DNA of 64,000 nucleotides from Ephydatia muelleri (Eukaryota; Porifera; Demospongiae; Spongillida; Spongillidae). Below, one piece after another: positions 35,705-46,341 of this stretch. The first letter of the stretch is position 1, and every line of letters starts with the position of its first letter. Location of the stretch: positions 5,666,151 through 5,730,150 of the forward strand of contig JABACO010000006.1 in assembly GCA_013339895.1 (NCBI GenBank). The letters run 5' to 3'. The position numbers were made by a program, and so were the translations under genes. Below the pieces are notes generated by a model, which worked only from the letters and a program-made list of their open reading frames with translations, was not told the DNA's origin and did not search any database.

Positions 35705-37717
35705 TATATACATATATGGGGAATCTCATGAGAAAAGGGACCTTACGGATATATAAATCATAAATGTATAAAACACAATAAATCGTGTGCGTTTTTGATG
35801 CGCTATATCTTCCGAACGATTAGTGCTATTCTCTTGAAATATTCAACCCTTACTGGTACACCTATTGCCTACATGCGTAGCATTTTTTCATATTCAACAC
35901 TCTTTCCATCCCATATGTGTGGTGGACAATAACCCCACGGGGTAAATATTTAAGAATCTTCATAGCCGAGCATGATACAGACTCCAAGTTCGCCATGCGC
36001 ACGTAGGAGTCCTCCCCCTACTGTATTCTCCAGATCGTTTGAGTTTTTCTTAGCCGTTATGGAAATACAGACGACTGAAGTTGAACTTCTTTTCAGCGCC
36101 ATTTCGCATTATTGCGGCGATGTATGACATCACGTAGGAGTGATGTCATACTTACGTCTTCATTATCGTCGTTACTTATTTGCTTTGGGCACGAGACTAC
36201 CTGCTCCGTTATTAATAAACTCATTGACGCTTAGTAAATTAATACGAGACTACAGCACTTGCTTGCTTTTGTGTAGTGCAGTCACTGCTAGATAATTATG
36301 TATCGTTTCATGAATACACGCCACGGGAATATAGTCTTGGAGGATTGAAACGACGTCCACAGGCCAGCCAAGCCTCCTGTTCTTCGTCACGTGATCCGAA
36401 TGCCAGTGTTGAACAGGTACTGTATGTGTATTCTTTCATCACAGCTAGGTCGGGCATACCGAGGACATGCAGCACGTACGTATGTTAATCTAATAGAATG
36501 CCACAAACACGTTCACTGTGCATACATGTACAGTGGGGCTCTGCATGTGTGTACATGTGCATATTTGTTTATGTACAGGTATTGGTCAATGTATAAGTAC
36601 TTGTGAATATGAAAGTATGAGTATATGCCATTGTGTGTATGTAAGAGTAGAGTACTGTATGTGTATACGTGTGTGTGTGCATGTAGGAGTATACAACTGT
36701 AGGAGTACTTTATGTGTATGTGTGTATGTGCAGGTATCTGTGAATGTAGGTATATGTATGTAGTACGTATATGTATGTGTGAGTACTGTAGGAGTATGTG
36801 TGGATGTATTTGCGTATCAGTGTACAATGTATTAGTATATGTGCATGTACAATACGTGTGTGTGTCCAGTTATGTGTGTATCTAGGATTATGTGTATATG
36901 AAGGAGTATGTATGTATGGATGGATGTACAAATTATTTGTGTATGTAGATATGTGTTGTAGGAGTATGTGTATATACCTGTATAGAAGTGTGTGTATATA
37001 CAAGTGTGCGCATGTAGGAGCATTTGTTAACGTAGGAGTATGTTTGTCATTGTGTGTTAGAAGCATGTACTGTATGTGTATTTGTATACATCTGTGTATG
37101 TACATGTAGGTGTATGTGTGTGTGTACAAGTATTTGTGAATGTAGGTATATGTGTGTACGTATAAGTATTTGTGAATGGAGTATATGTGTGCATGTGTAC
37201 TCTAGTAGAATGTGTGTATATAAAAGTGTGTGTATGTACAAGTGTATGTGCATGTAGGGGTATTTATGTATGTATGTATGAGTACATGTGGATGTATGGG
37301 AATGCATGTTTGTATGTAGGAGTATGTAAGAGTACTGTTGGAATTTATGTGTATGTACAAATATGTGTGTATGTATACTGTATGTGTGTTTGTACGAGTA
37401 TGGGTAAATGTATGTGTCATGATTTGTGACTTGTTCACTTTATGCTGGTTTAGGATCACAAACTGGAGGGGATTGGGGAGAATCACAGCATGTGAAGGCG
37501 TGAAGCTCACTTGTAGTCTGAAGGATAACCCTACAACCTTCAGGCACCACCTCCTCCCCCCTACCTGTGGCATTCAGCTACTCGCCAGCAATAGCAAAGG
37601 TTTGGTTGTGGTATCAGGTGTCGTACAAGTATCCCCTGACTGGGTAAGCACGTGTTCAACTGAATTCAAACTCTGCAAATATCGCCACTCTCCTAGTGAC
37701 ATCAACTGTTTATCCAT
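35705..37717 (+). repeat. Left arm of the giant element
   Basis: From outside in: an AT-rich tip; a foldback-family block to about 36,110; a 30-bp palindrome 36,122-36,151 (GTATGACATCAC, loop, GTGATGTCATAC) that contains CRE-like TGACATCA words; a unique part to 36,530; a degenerate GT/TATG-rich satellite ('TGTATGTAGGAGTATGTGT' words) to 37,420; and an exon-like block 37,454-37,643. Identity to the right arm is high by eye over the whole length. Many open frames in the satellite are compositional. Confidence 0.92.
37454..37643 (+). other. Exon-like block present in both arms
   Basis: A 190-bp open stretch is bounded by a TTTAG acceptor and a GGTAAGC donor. It encodes 'GRITACEGVKLTCSLKDNP' and 'GIQLLASNSKGLVVVSGVVQ'. 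The composition looks like real protein, with a Cys in an Ig- or lectin-like setting, but I do not recognise it. The inverted copy at 43,291-43,485 has 4 extra bases and would be out of frame. It may be an exon captured by an ancestor of the arm. Confidence 0.4.
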
Positions 37718-37913
37718 TTATCTGTTTAGACAGTAGTAAAATACATAAGTCCAGTTGTTACAGGTTATTTGGCCTGCTTGGGTGGAGGATGTTTTATCTT
37801 GGTGTGGGTATACAGTGCACTTTGACTCCCATATTTGTTGCCACATGCCTTACACGAAAACAGCAGTTCTATTTCTGACCTTTTTCTTTTCTTGTTTCCT
37901 GATGGTGGTTGGC

Positions 37914-40439
37914 TTACTTTTCTTGGCAGCTGGTCTCACTCTCCTCTTTCACCCCTCCTTCGTTTTTGCTGTGAGGTATGTTGTGTTTGTTTCGTTTGTG
38001 CAGATAAAGAGCTTGATTGCTGGCATACTTCTTCTCACACAATGGGCACACATACACCAAGTTCAATTCTGCTCTACATCTGCGTATCCTGCCAGGTTTT
38101 TGTCCGTCCTCACTGTCAATGCATATTAAGTCTTCATGTTCACTGTTGACAACAGGTAGAAAGGTGGATGATGGTCCAGGTTGATCTTCTTCAAGATGTG
38201 TTGAAGCTTTGTTTGCATCATCTGCACTCTCCATAGGGATTGCTTGTGGATTGGGGCACACATTGATCACCTTTGATTTGTCATGGACAAATTCACTGAC
38301 GTTATCATACAGATACTGTGCTCTTTGCTGTGTCAAGCCTTTGGGTAACACAACACGTGGCATTGTCCCATCTCTGTATGCGTATTGAATGCTGCTGACT
38401 GTAACCCCATCTTTAAGTAATGACATATCTCTTGGTACTTGATCTGGCCACAATTTCATTTTAACTATACCCGGATGTTCTTTGTCAAAAATAAAAGTGT
38501 GATAGATGGAAAACCCAGCTGGACGTACAAACCACTGGTCCAGAAAAGCATTCCAGTTGTAATATACCCAATTCTGGTACTGCTGTGGCACACAGGTCAC
38601 ATTGCACCCACACTTCTTCACGCACTCAACAAGATCAGACATATCATCGACATGGTCTTGTTGTCGGTAGTGTTTTTTAAATATTCCAAAGTAGGAATCT
38701 GGCACAAATTTTGTGTGACCAGGTAGCATGAAATTAAGTTCAACTCTGTCATGCTGACCTGTTATAACTCGCCATGCCAAGTACCACAACATAGTAGAGT
38801 TTTTATTTTGGCCCACACAGTTGTCTGCCTGTAGTGTTACACATTTTTCTCCTACACTATGAAGCTTCAAAAAGGCATGTACTTGGCTTACAACTGACAT
38901 TGCTCCCTTACCTATTTTCTCTGCCTCGTCAATAAGAAAGAATACTTGTCTTTTGAGTGGCTCACAGCACACACCAAATACCTGTACCTTCCGTGGCGTC
39001 CTGAAGAAGTAGTGACCTCGTTGCTGTGAGCTATAAGGGATGGCCACTTGCTGGCAATAATCAAATGAGTACTGCATTTGAATATCCAACATAGGTGTTG
39101 TAAGGGGGCGTGGTGATGTAAAGCTTTGCAGGACTTGGTCACGATCCCTCTGGCTCAGCATTCTCCATTCTCGTTCAGCTGTGGCAATGTTGTCTATGTA
39201 GTGGTCACGTAAAAGCTTGGCAGAGTCACGATGCTTGTTGTACGTCTGGTTCAGCTTTTTTCTCTGTTCATCTGACATACTGTGACGCAGTGTGACCAGA
39301 ATCTTATCACAAGTGTCACAAAGGTCGCTGCGTGATGCCTGTTGTGTTATGTCTGGGCAATGTTTGTGCCAAAGTGCTGCAAATGTATTGTAGCATACAT
39401 ATTCCACTGGAGGACGTGGAGGAGGAGGTGTTGGTGGATCATTTAGGAGAGAATATTGCCTCTTCAGACCAAGGGTAAGGTAATGAGAAGGTCGGAGAGG
39501 TGGTGATGGTGATAGTGTGGAAGTCAGAGCTCGTCGATATTCATTGTAAACGGTTTGCATACTATTACTGCTGTCCAGGATAATGTTTCGGTGTTTACCC
39601 TTCAAACGACCAGGATCAGGTAATCCATTTGTGTTGGCATACTGTTTGATAAAATGAACAACTTTGCAAGTGTCATCATGTGACAATGCATGATGAGGGG
39701 ATCTGCCAGTATTTCCATGTTCAACACATTTCACGTCTGATTCAGACCCCACCTGACTCTGCCACAATTTGAGACACTTGATGCCGATACCAGCGACTGC
39801 ACAAAATGCATCCCTACAAATGGGATGTGACCAGCTAAGGCGATACCTGAAGGTATTGCGGACACGTTGTTCACCTTGACGATTGCAACTAGAATCATCC
39901 CTTATCATTGCCAGCATTCCAAGGATTACAGCCTTTTTGGTTTTGGTATCTAAGGCATGTAAAGCATGTGCTCTTTTCCATGACAACTCTGTATCCTTTG
40001 CTAGGCAGTTCTTTCCACAACAGCCCCCTTTTGTAATGTAAAGATTCAGGAACGTCTTCTTTTTGCTTTTTCCTTTACTTGTGCTTCTTTCACAATCCAG
40101 ATCTTCTGATGCATCACTCTCATCAAAATTCTCCTTCCAATATTCCTTTCCCAAATCTTCCTCCTCCTCACAAAACTGTTCATGCTCCATCATCCCCTCC
40201 TCTTCCAACTCCTCACATTCCTTGTCAGACTGTTCCCACTCCTTGTCTGATTCCTCCCACTCCTTGTCAGACTCCTCCCATTCCTTGTCAGACTCCTCCC
40301 ACTCCTTGTCAGAACTTTCCCACTCCTCCTCAGACTTGTCCCACTCCTCTGACTCCCACTCACACTCTTCCTTCTTTTCAAGCTGCGCTTGTATTAAGTT
40401 GTCTGATAGTTCGTTCAATTCTTCTCCCACCTGTGACAT
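37914..40439 (-). CDS. 841-residue protein with RNase-H-like motif and C2H2 finger; candidate transposase
   Basis: An intact single frame. Residues 20-85 are acidic, with five or six copies of a heptad 'EWEESDK' (a 21-bp tandem repeat in DNA). Residues 138-146 are a Cys cluster (GGCCGKNC). Residues 345-385 contain 'YVCYNTFAALWHKHCPD' and 'CDTCDKI'. Residues 448-590 hold 'LDIQMQYSFDYCQQV' (Asp460), 'FGVCCEPLKRQVFFLIDEA', 'LQADNCVGQNKNSTMLWYLA' (Asp539) and 'PGHTKFVPDSYFGIFKKHY' (Asp581). This order fits an RNase-H-fold DDE/DDD enzyme but is not proof. C798, C801, H814 and H819 form a C2H2 finger near the end. It belongs to an uncharacterised family found in many copies in fish, coral and sponge genomes (I believe DUF7869). 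It sits between inverted arms and faces away from the CtIP-like gene. I infer that it mobilises the element. Confidence 0.8.
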   Translation of the reverse strand: MSQVGEELNELSDNLIQAQLEKKEECEWESEEWDKSEEEWESSDKEWEESDKEWEESDKEWEESDKEWEQSDKECEELEEEGMMEHEQFCEEEEDLGKEYWKENFDESDASEDLDCERSTSKGKSKKKTFLNLYITKGGCCGKNCLAKDTELSWKRAHALHALDTKTKKAVILGMLAMIRDDSSCNRQGEQRVRNTFRYRLSWSHPICRDAFCAVAGIGIKCLKLWQSQVGSESDVKCVEHGNTGRSPHHALSHDDTCKVVHFIKQYANTNGLPDPGRLKGKHRNIILDSSNSMQTVYNEYRRALTSTLSPSPPLRPSHYLTLGLKRQYSLLNDPPTPPPPRPPVEYVCYNTFAALWHKHCPDITQQASRSDLCDTCDKILVTLRHSMSDEQRKKLNQTYNKHRDSAKLLRDHYIDNIATAEREWRMLSQRDRDQVLQSFTSPRPLTTPMLDIQMQYSFDYCQQVAIPYSSQQRGHYFFRTPRKVQVFGVCCEPLKRQVFFLIDEAEKIGKGAMSVVSQVHAFLKLHSVGEKCVTLQADNCVGQNKNSTMLWYLAWRVITGQHDRVELNFMLPGHTKFVPDSYFGIFKKHYRQQDHVDDMSDLVECVKKCGCNVTCVPQQYQNWVYYNWNAFLDQWFVRPAGFSIYHTFIFDKEHPGIVKMKLWPDQVPRDMSLLKDGVTVSSIQYAYRDGTMPRVVLPKGLTQQRAQYLYDNVSEFVHDKSKVINVCPNPQAIPMESADDANKASTHLEEDQPGPSSTFLPVVNSEHEDLICIDSEDGQKPGRIRRCRAELNLVYVCPLCEKKYASNQALYLHKRNKHNIPHSKNEGGVKEESETSCQEK

Positions 40440-41315
40440 TGCATCCTTTGGTGCAAAGATGAGACAAAAGTTTCAACATCAAGGCAGTTAAATGATAATC
40501 ATGCTATTGGACGAACACTTTGGCATTACAACTGTGTACAGTATAATGTGTCAATAACGACGCAAAGAGCCACCATAAAATTGCAACGAATCATGAGAAA
40601 GGGGAGCCGGAAAATTGTATGCACACTTGTAGTGGAATAAACGAACTTGCTTTGCATTTCATGACAAAATAATACAACACTTTGACATAAGTATGAATAC
40701 ATAGGCAATGGTGACCGCGAATTTCGGTTTGATAGTTATCATGTCCGCATGGGACCAAGTATTCAGTACGGGAAAATACATATCTATTGCAGCATACGCA
40801 TAGCATGCATGTCGCTTACCGTGTCCTCGCTAATGAAAGCAAAAAAGGGTATAGTTTCAGACCGGAAATTGGCGCTTAGTTGGGGAACCTTATTAATGTA
40901 TGTGATTTGCATGAATTTTAGTATCATACATTGTTGCGGAGGGAGAGGATCGTACTGCGGTACATGCAGCGCTCCGAATAGGTAACTAGTTGGGAGAAAT
41001 TAATATAGCGAGAAACCTAGGTGTTCATATAGCGATCTGCGCTTCATGTATCCATATTGATTATTGTGCACTGGCCTTGTACAAATCACTTATTATTCAT
41101 GACTGAAAGCTTCCAGGTCGCTGTATGAAAACAACTGTCAATAGCAATTGTTAAAGGCCAGTCGTGATTGTATTCACGAATACATGCATGAAAACACTGA
41201 GGTCACGCTATGAACACCAACAGTTGTGTCAAGTCGTTTCCCTTCGAACGTGAGCTGCATGGTAAAAGTCTCCGCTACTGTAAAATTGTTGACATTTCTA
41301 CTTCTGTTGCGAAGC
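40440..41315. promoter_or_regulatory. Divergent intergenic region of the giant element
   Basis: About 880 bp separate the two divergent start codons. I see no long open frame of recognisable sequence and no clear TATA box. The arrangement suggests a shared, bidirectional control region, so the two genes may be expressed together (inference). Confidence 0.45.
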
Positions 41316-41827
41316 ATGAACACCGCCAATTATATCGAGCGTGCATTGGATCTTCTTGGGATCGCATTAAAACAGACACTGAATGAATCTTCAAGTAATC
41401 ACTGTAAGGCTTATAGAACAATGATATTGATAGAATCAAATTCGAGCAAAGCCCTCAGTCTCAATATTACACGTCTTGTATATAGTGCTGAAGAAAGAAA
41501 TCGAACATCAGAAGGTCATTATTGAACAACTGAGAACCAAAATCACAAATCTGGAAGCAGAAATTGCTAGGTTAGCCACAGTAGTAGCTTCAACTTGATC
41601 TCATTGGTATGGTACATCAAATCAGTACAAGCATTCTCCGTTCTACTTAGATTGGATGTGCCAAAAATTGACAAATGGAAAGAACAGTGTGCATGTTGCA
41701 ATCATGATCCCATGAGTACAGGTATGTGTTCCATGTGCTTTTCATGCACTACTAACACTTAATCAGGCAATGAGAAAAACACACATCTATTGGCCGGTTT
41801 GTGTGTGTTTGTGTGTGTGCATGTTTT

Positions 41828-41879
<52 letters not shown>

Positions 41880-41928
41880 TGTGGTGTGTGTGTGTTTGTT
41901 TGTGTGTGTGTGTTTGTGTGATTGTACA

Positions 41929-41991
<63 letters not shown>

Positions 41992-42894
41992 TTTGTAAAC
42001 TGTGCTCTTTGCATTGTAAACTGTTATTTACACTGCAATACCAAGGGAACACATGTCATGAGGGTCTCAGTGACCAGGCTCGACCAGTTGTGATAGAGGG
42101 CATACCATCAAGTGATAGCCAGTGTTTGCTAAACGACTTTGAGTCCCAACCCCCATCTCCAAGGATAGACAGCTACTCACATCCAGCAGAACCACCTACC
42201 TCTGTTTCAGTCATCCCTATAGTGCAATGTACACAAGTGTACAGTCCACTATTATTCACAGAGGGGGACATAGATACAGAGGAAGAGGAGGACCTTCCTC
42301 ATGCAGATATGGGAGAAAGGGAAATGGAAGATTTGGCTACAATAGAACATGGACAGGACTCACTGAATAAGTGAGCTACATAACGTTGATGAGAATATAT
42401 TGAATGCACAACATTCAAAATTTTTTGTACACATATAGATATGCTCAGACAGTTGCAAAACGTGCAGGTCTTCCTGCGTACAAGTTTGCTGCAACTATAC
42501 GTAAAAAATGTGATAGGGACAAGCTTCATGCTAAGCCATGTCCTGAGTGTAGAAAGGTATGTGTATAAATTCATTGAGGCAGAATTTTAGGACCTTCATG
42601 ACATCACTATGATGCCATTAACAGGTTCACTTACATGTACATGTATAACAGTTATCTGCTTCAGTGTCCATGTATGATTTTTTTCCCCTACCACTTTCTC
42701 TTCTATAATATCCTTGTCACCTTCTCCAGTGGTTTGCAGCTGAAGATGGCATCCATGCCAATCAACGTGACCACATGAAGAAAGTGTGCAGACACAAATA
42801 TCTGTATGCCCCCCCAGATAGCGATCCTCGTATCTGGGAAATAAGTTTCCCAAACAGTGAGGAATGTGAACGAATAATGGAACCTCGGAAGTGA
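41316..42894 (+). CDS. RBBP8-like: CtIP/Sae2/Ctp1-like DNA end-resection protein, six exons, 283 residues
   Basis: Exons 41316-41403, 41486-41570, 41651-41721, 42046-42370, 42439-42556 and 42730-42894 join in frame through GT-AG introns of 82, 80, 324, 68 and 173 bp. The product has an N-terminal coiled coil ('LLKKEIEHQKVIIEQLRTKI', residues 30-60). A Cys pair follows ('EQCACCNHDP', compare 'LCDRC' after the CtIP coiled coil). A long acidic linker (EGDIDTEEEEDL) comes next. The C-terminal domain has 'IRKKCDRDKLHAKPCPECRK', then 'CRHKYLYAPPDSDPRIWEIS' and 'FP'. This matches the CtIP/Sae2 C-terminus (CxxC zinc pair, RHR-like motif, PP.TP..FW...FP). Family members stimulate Mre11 endonuclease to open hairpins and start resection in the nucleus. 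Length is close to yeast Ctp1/Sae2, much shorter than vertebrate CtIP. The acceptor of exon 4 is the least certain boundary. Confidence 0.85.
41800..41992. repeat. GT-rich microsatellite inside intron 3 of the CtIP-like gene
   Basis: TG/GT runs with TTTG interruptions fill most of the 324-bp third intron, making it the only long intron apart from the last. Open frames through it are compositional. Confidence 0.93.
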
Positions 42895-43217
42895 ACAAAG
42901 CTGATGTGTATAGTGTGGTAGCTTGTGGATTCACTTTGGTGTAGGTTCATACATGCAGTGTGTATGATTTATACTGTATGTTACCCAAATGCATCATGCA
43001 GTTAGTACACAATAGCATACATCAGTAAGCTTGACATGCTGTACCACATGTGAGACGTTAAGTATCATACATGTACATCAAGTGTACAATTGTCATGGCC
43101 AAGGTAAACAAGACATGCTTGAGTTACCGTTCACCCCTACCCAAAGATCGTTGAGGTAGGTGACACAAATTATTCATTACACACATGAATCACAAGGACA
43201 TACAGTACACAAAGCAA
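42895..43217. other. Core DNA downstream of the CtIP-like gene, nothing recognised
   Basis: About 320 bp between the stop codon of the CtIP-like gene and the right arm. AT-rich, no strong AATAAA close to the stop, no other gene seen. Confidence 0.5.
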
Positions 43218-45458
43218 TGGATAAACAGTTGATGTCACTAGGAGAGTGGCGATTATTTGCAGAGTTTGAATTCAGTTGAACACGTGCTTACCCAGTCAGG
43301 GGATACTTGTACGACACCTGATACCACAACCAAACCTTTGCTATTGCTGGCGAGTAGCTGAATGCCACAGGTAGGGGGGAGGAGGTGGTGCCTGAAGGTT
43401 AGCAGTAGGGTTATCCTTCAGACTACAAGTGAGCTTCACGCCTTCACATGCTGTGATTCTCCCCAATCCCCTCCAGTTTGTGATCCTAAACCAGCATAAA
43501 GTGAACAAGTCACAAATCATGACACATACATTTACCCATACTCGTACAAACACACATACAGTATACATACACACATATTTGTACATACACATAAATTCCA
43601 ACAGTACTCTTACATACTCCTACATACAAACATGCATTCCCATACATCCACATGTACTCATACATACATACATAAATACCCCTACATGCACATACACTTG
43701 TACATACACACACTTTTATATACACACATTCTACTAGAGTACACATGCACACATATACTCCATTCACAAATACTTATACGTACACACATATACCTACATT
43801 CACAAATACTTGTACACACACACATACACCTACATGTACATACACAGATGTATACAAATACACATACAGTACATGCTTCTAACACACAATGACAAACATA
43901 CTCCTACGTTAACAAATGCTCCTACATGCGCACACTTGTATATACACACACTTCTATACAGGTATATACACATACTCCTACAACACATATCTACATACAC
44001 AAATAATTTGTACATCCATCCATACATACATACTCCTTCATATACACATAATCACACATAACTGGACATACACACGTATTGTACATGCACATATACTAAT
44101 ACATTGTACACTGATACGCAAATACATCCACACATACTCCTACAGTACTCACACATACATATACGTACTACATACATATACCTACATTCACAGATACCTG
44201 CACATACACACATACACATAAAGTACTCCTACAGTTGTATACTCCTACATGCACACACACACGTATACACATACAGTACTCTACTCTTACATACACACAA
44301 TGGCATATACTCATACTTTCATATTCACAAGTACTTATACATTGACCAATACCTGTACATAAACAAATATTCTCACATATGCACATGTACACACATGCAG
44401 AGCCCTACATACACACAGCCATGCTGCAATACACGGAACATGTATTGCAAATAACCAACACCCTTATATGAAACTTATACATCACACACTTTGCATGTCA
44501 ACCATTGGGTCACGAATTGTTATGATTGATCCGTAAACCAGTTGGGTTCTCGTGTGACCATTTCAAGAAGGAAGACACGGGACATGGTACACACTAGTAC
44601 ATGTAATGCAAATGCACTAGGTGTGTATACGTACATGTATGCACAGTGAACGTGTTTGTGGCATTCTATTAGGTTGAAATACGTACGTGCTGCATGTCCT
44701 CGGTATGCCCGACCTAGCTGTGATGAAAGAATACACATACAGTACCTGTTCAACACTGGCATTCGGATCACGTGACGAAGAACAGGAGGCTTGGCTGGCC
44801 TGTGGACGTCGTTTCAATCCTCCAAGACTATATTCCCGTGGCGTGTATTCATGAAACGATACATAATTATCTAGCAGTGACTGCACTACACAAAAGCAAG
44901 CAAGTGCTGTAGTCTCGTATTAATTTACTAAGCGTCAATGAGTTTATTAATAACGGAGCAGGTAGTCTCGTGCCCAAAGCAAATAAGTAACGACGATAAT
45001 GAAGACGTAAGTATGACATCACTCCTACGTGATGTCATACATCGCCGCAATAATGCGAAATGGCGCTGAAAAGAAGTTCAACTTCAGTCGTCTGTATTTC
45101 CATAACGGCTAAGAAAAACTCAAACGATCTGGAGAATACAGTAGGAGGAGGACTCCTACGTGCGCATGGCGAACTTGGAGTCTGTATCATGCTCGGCTAT
45201 GAAGATTCTTAAATATTTACCCCGTGGGGTTATTGTCCACCACACATATGGGATGGAAAGAGTGTTGAATATGAAAAAATGCTACGCATGTAGGCAATAG
45301 GTGTACCAGTAAGGGTTGAATATTTCAAGAGAATAGCACTAATCGTTCGGAAGATATAGCGCATCAAAAACGCACACGATTTATTGTGTTTTATACATTT
45401 ATGATTTATATATCCATAAGGTCCCTTTTCTCATGAAATTCCCCATATATATATATAT
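43218..45458 (-). repeat. Right arm of the giant element
   Basis: Reverse complement of 35,705-37,717 in the same order, including the exon-like block (43,291-43,485), the satellite (43.5-44.4 kb) and the 30-bp palindrome near 45,012-45,043. It is about 230 bp longer because of one block at about 44,405-44,632 that the left arm lacks. Confidence 0.92.
44405..44632. other. About 228 bp present only in the right arm
   Basis: Between 'ACATGCAGAGCCC' and 'GTACATGTATGCACAGTG' the right arm carries sequence absent from the left arm near 36,520-36,545. It has no clear inverted ends. It may be an insertion in the right arm or a deletion from the left one. Confidence 0.7.
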
Positions 45459-46240
45459 GGGTCAGTTTCCGAGAAAATGAGCCTTCGCTATAAATTATAT
45501 ATATAAAAGTTATAAAAATCATTCACGTTTGAATCGCTATAACTTCCGAACGGTACATGCCATCAACATCCTATTTTCAACACTTCATACCACACCATTT
45601 CTCTATTGCAGAATATGTTTTGGGGTCTTGAACTTGCTCCTTGCCAGTATTGCAACGTTCGATACCCCACCGGGTTCAAACCCGCCATAACTTTCTGTAG
45701 GAGTAATCAAATCGCTTCAAATTCGGTTTGTAGGTGGAGAGGTTCTATATCTATCATTTGTTCTGTTCGTTAATTTTTATGCAATCCGTTACGGAGATAC
45801 AGTTGAACAAACTACGTGCACATTTTCGCGCTCGTTTCGCGCCAATGATTTGGGCAAATTGCGCTCCGCTCAATGTATGGGGAGGCGGGGATTATTACAT
45901 TGGCGCGAATCAAGCGGGAAAACGTGCACGTAGTTTATTCAACTGTATCTCCGTAACAGATGGCATAAAAATTAACGAACAGAACAAATCGATAGGTATA
46001 GGACCTCTCTATCTACATACCGAATATTTGAAGCGATTTGATTACTCCTGCCGAAAGTTATGACGGGTTTATACCTTGTGGGGTATCGGACGTTGCAATA
46101 CAGGCACGGAGCAAGTGCAAGACCCCAAAAAGTATTTTACCGTAGAGAAATGGTGTAGTATGAAGTGTTGAAAATAGGAAGTCAATGGCGTGTACCGTTC
46201 GGAAGTTATAGCGATTCAAACGTGAATGATAAAATAAGTT
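45430..46240. repeat. Solo foldback element, about 340-bp arms, diverged member of the P family
   Basis: It starts TATATATATGGGTCAGTTTC beside the right end of the giant element. Arms at about 45,505-45,840 and 45,895-46,235 are reverse complements, sharing 'CTATAACTTCCGAACGG', 'CGATACCCCACCGGG' and 'CCGTTACGGAGATACAG'. The arms are clearly related to P1 (20.8-21.9 kb) but differ at many bases. No coding sequence. Confidence 0.9.
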
Positions 46241-46341
46241 ATATCAGGGTTCCAGTTGTCGAACACCAATCTTTAGTCTTGGTTCGGCGCAGGGCGAATG
46301 TGTTCGCATGGTACTTTCTTTTTAATTTAAAATAAGAAAGG

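Larger units (their letters stand above)
35705..45458. mobile_element. Giant inverted-repeat element, 9.75 kb, with two divergent genes
   Basis: Inverted arms of 2.0 kb (35,705-37,717) and 2.2 kb (43,218-45,458) enclose a 5.5-kb core. The outer ends read CATATATGGGGAATCTCATG and its inverse. The core holds a candidate transposase gene on the minus strand (37,914-40,439) and a CtIP/Sae2-like gene on the plus strand (41,316-42,894), transcribed away from each other. The outer 450 bp of the arms share landmarks with the foldback repeats at 20.8, 28.8 and 45.4 kb (a 'CTTCCGAACG' block, a 'TTCAACACT' block, 'ACCCCACGGGGTA', 'GGAAATACAG'). The element is thus probably the coding member of that family. 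Target duplications cannot be read because the ends lie in TA-rich DNA. Confidence 0.75.

Noticed and set aside
36276-37429. Several 60-140 codon frames in the arms of the giant element
   Set aside because: They lie in a GT/TATG-rich degenerate satellite and appear on both strands and in both arms.
35705-45458. Polinton or other virus-like identity for the giant element
   Set aside because: No capsid, protein-primed polymerase, ATPase or integrase of that type is visible; both core genes are explained otherwise.
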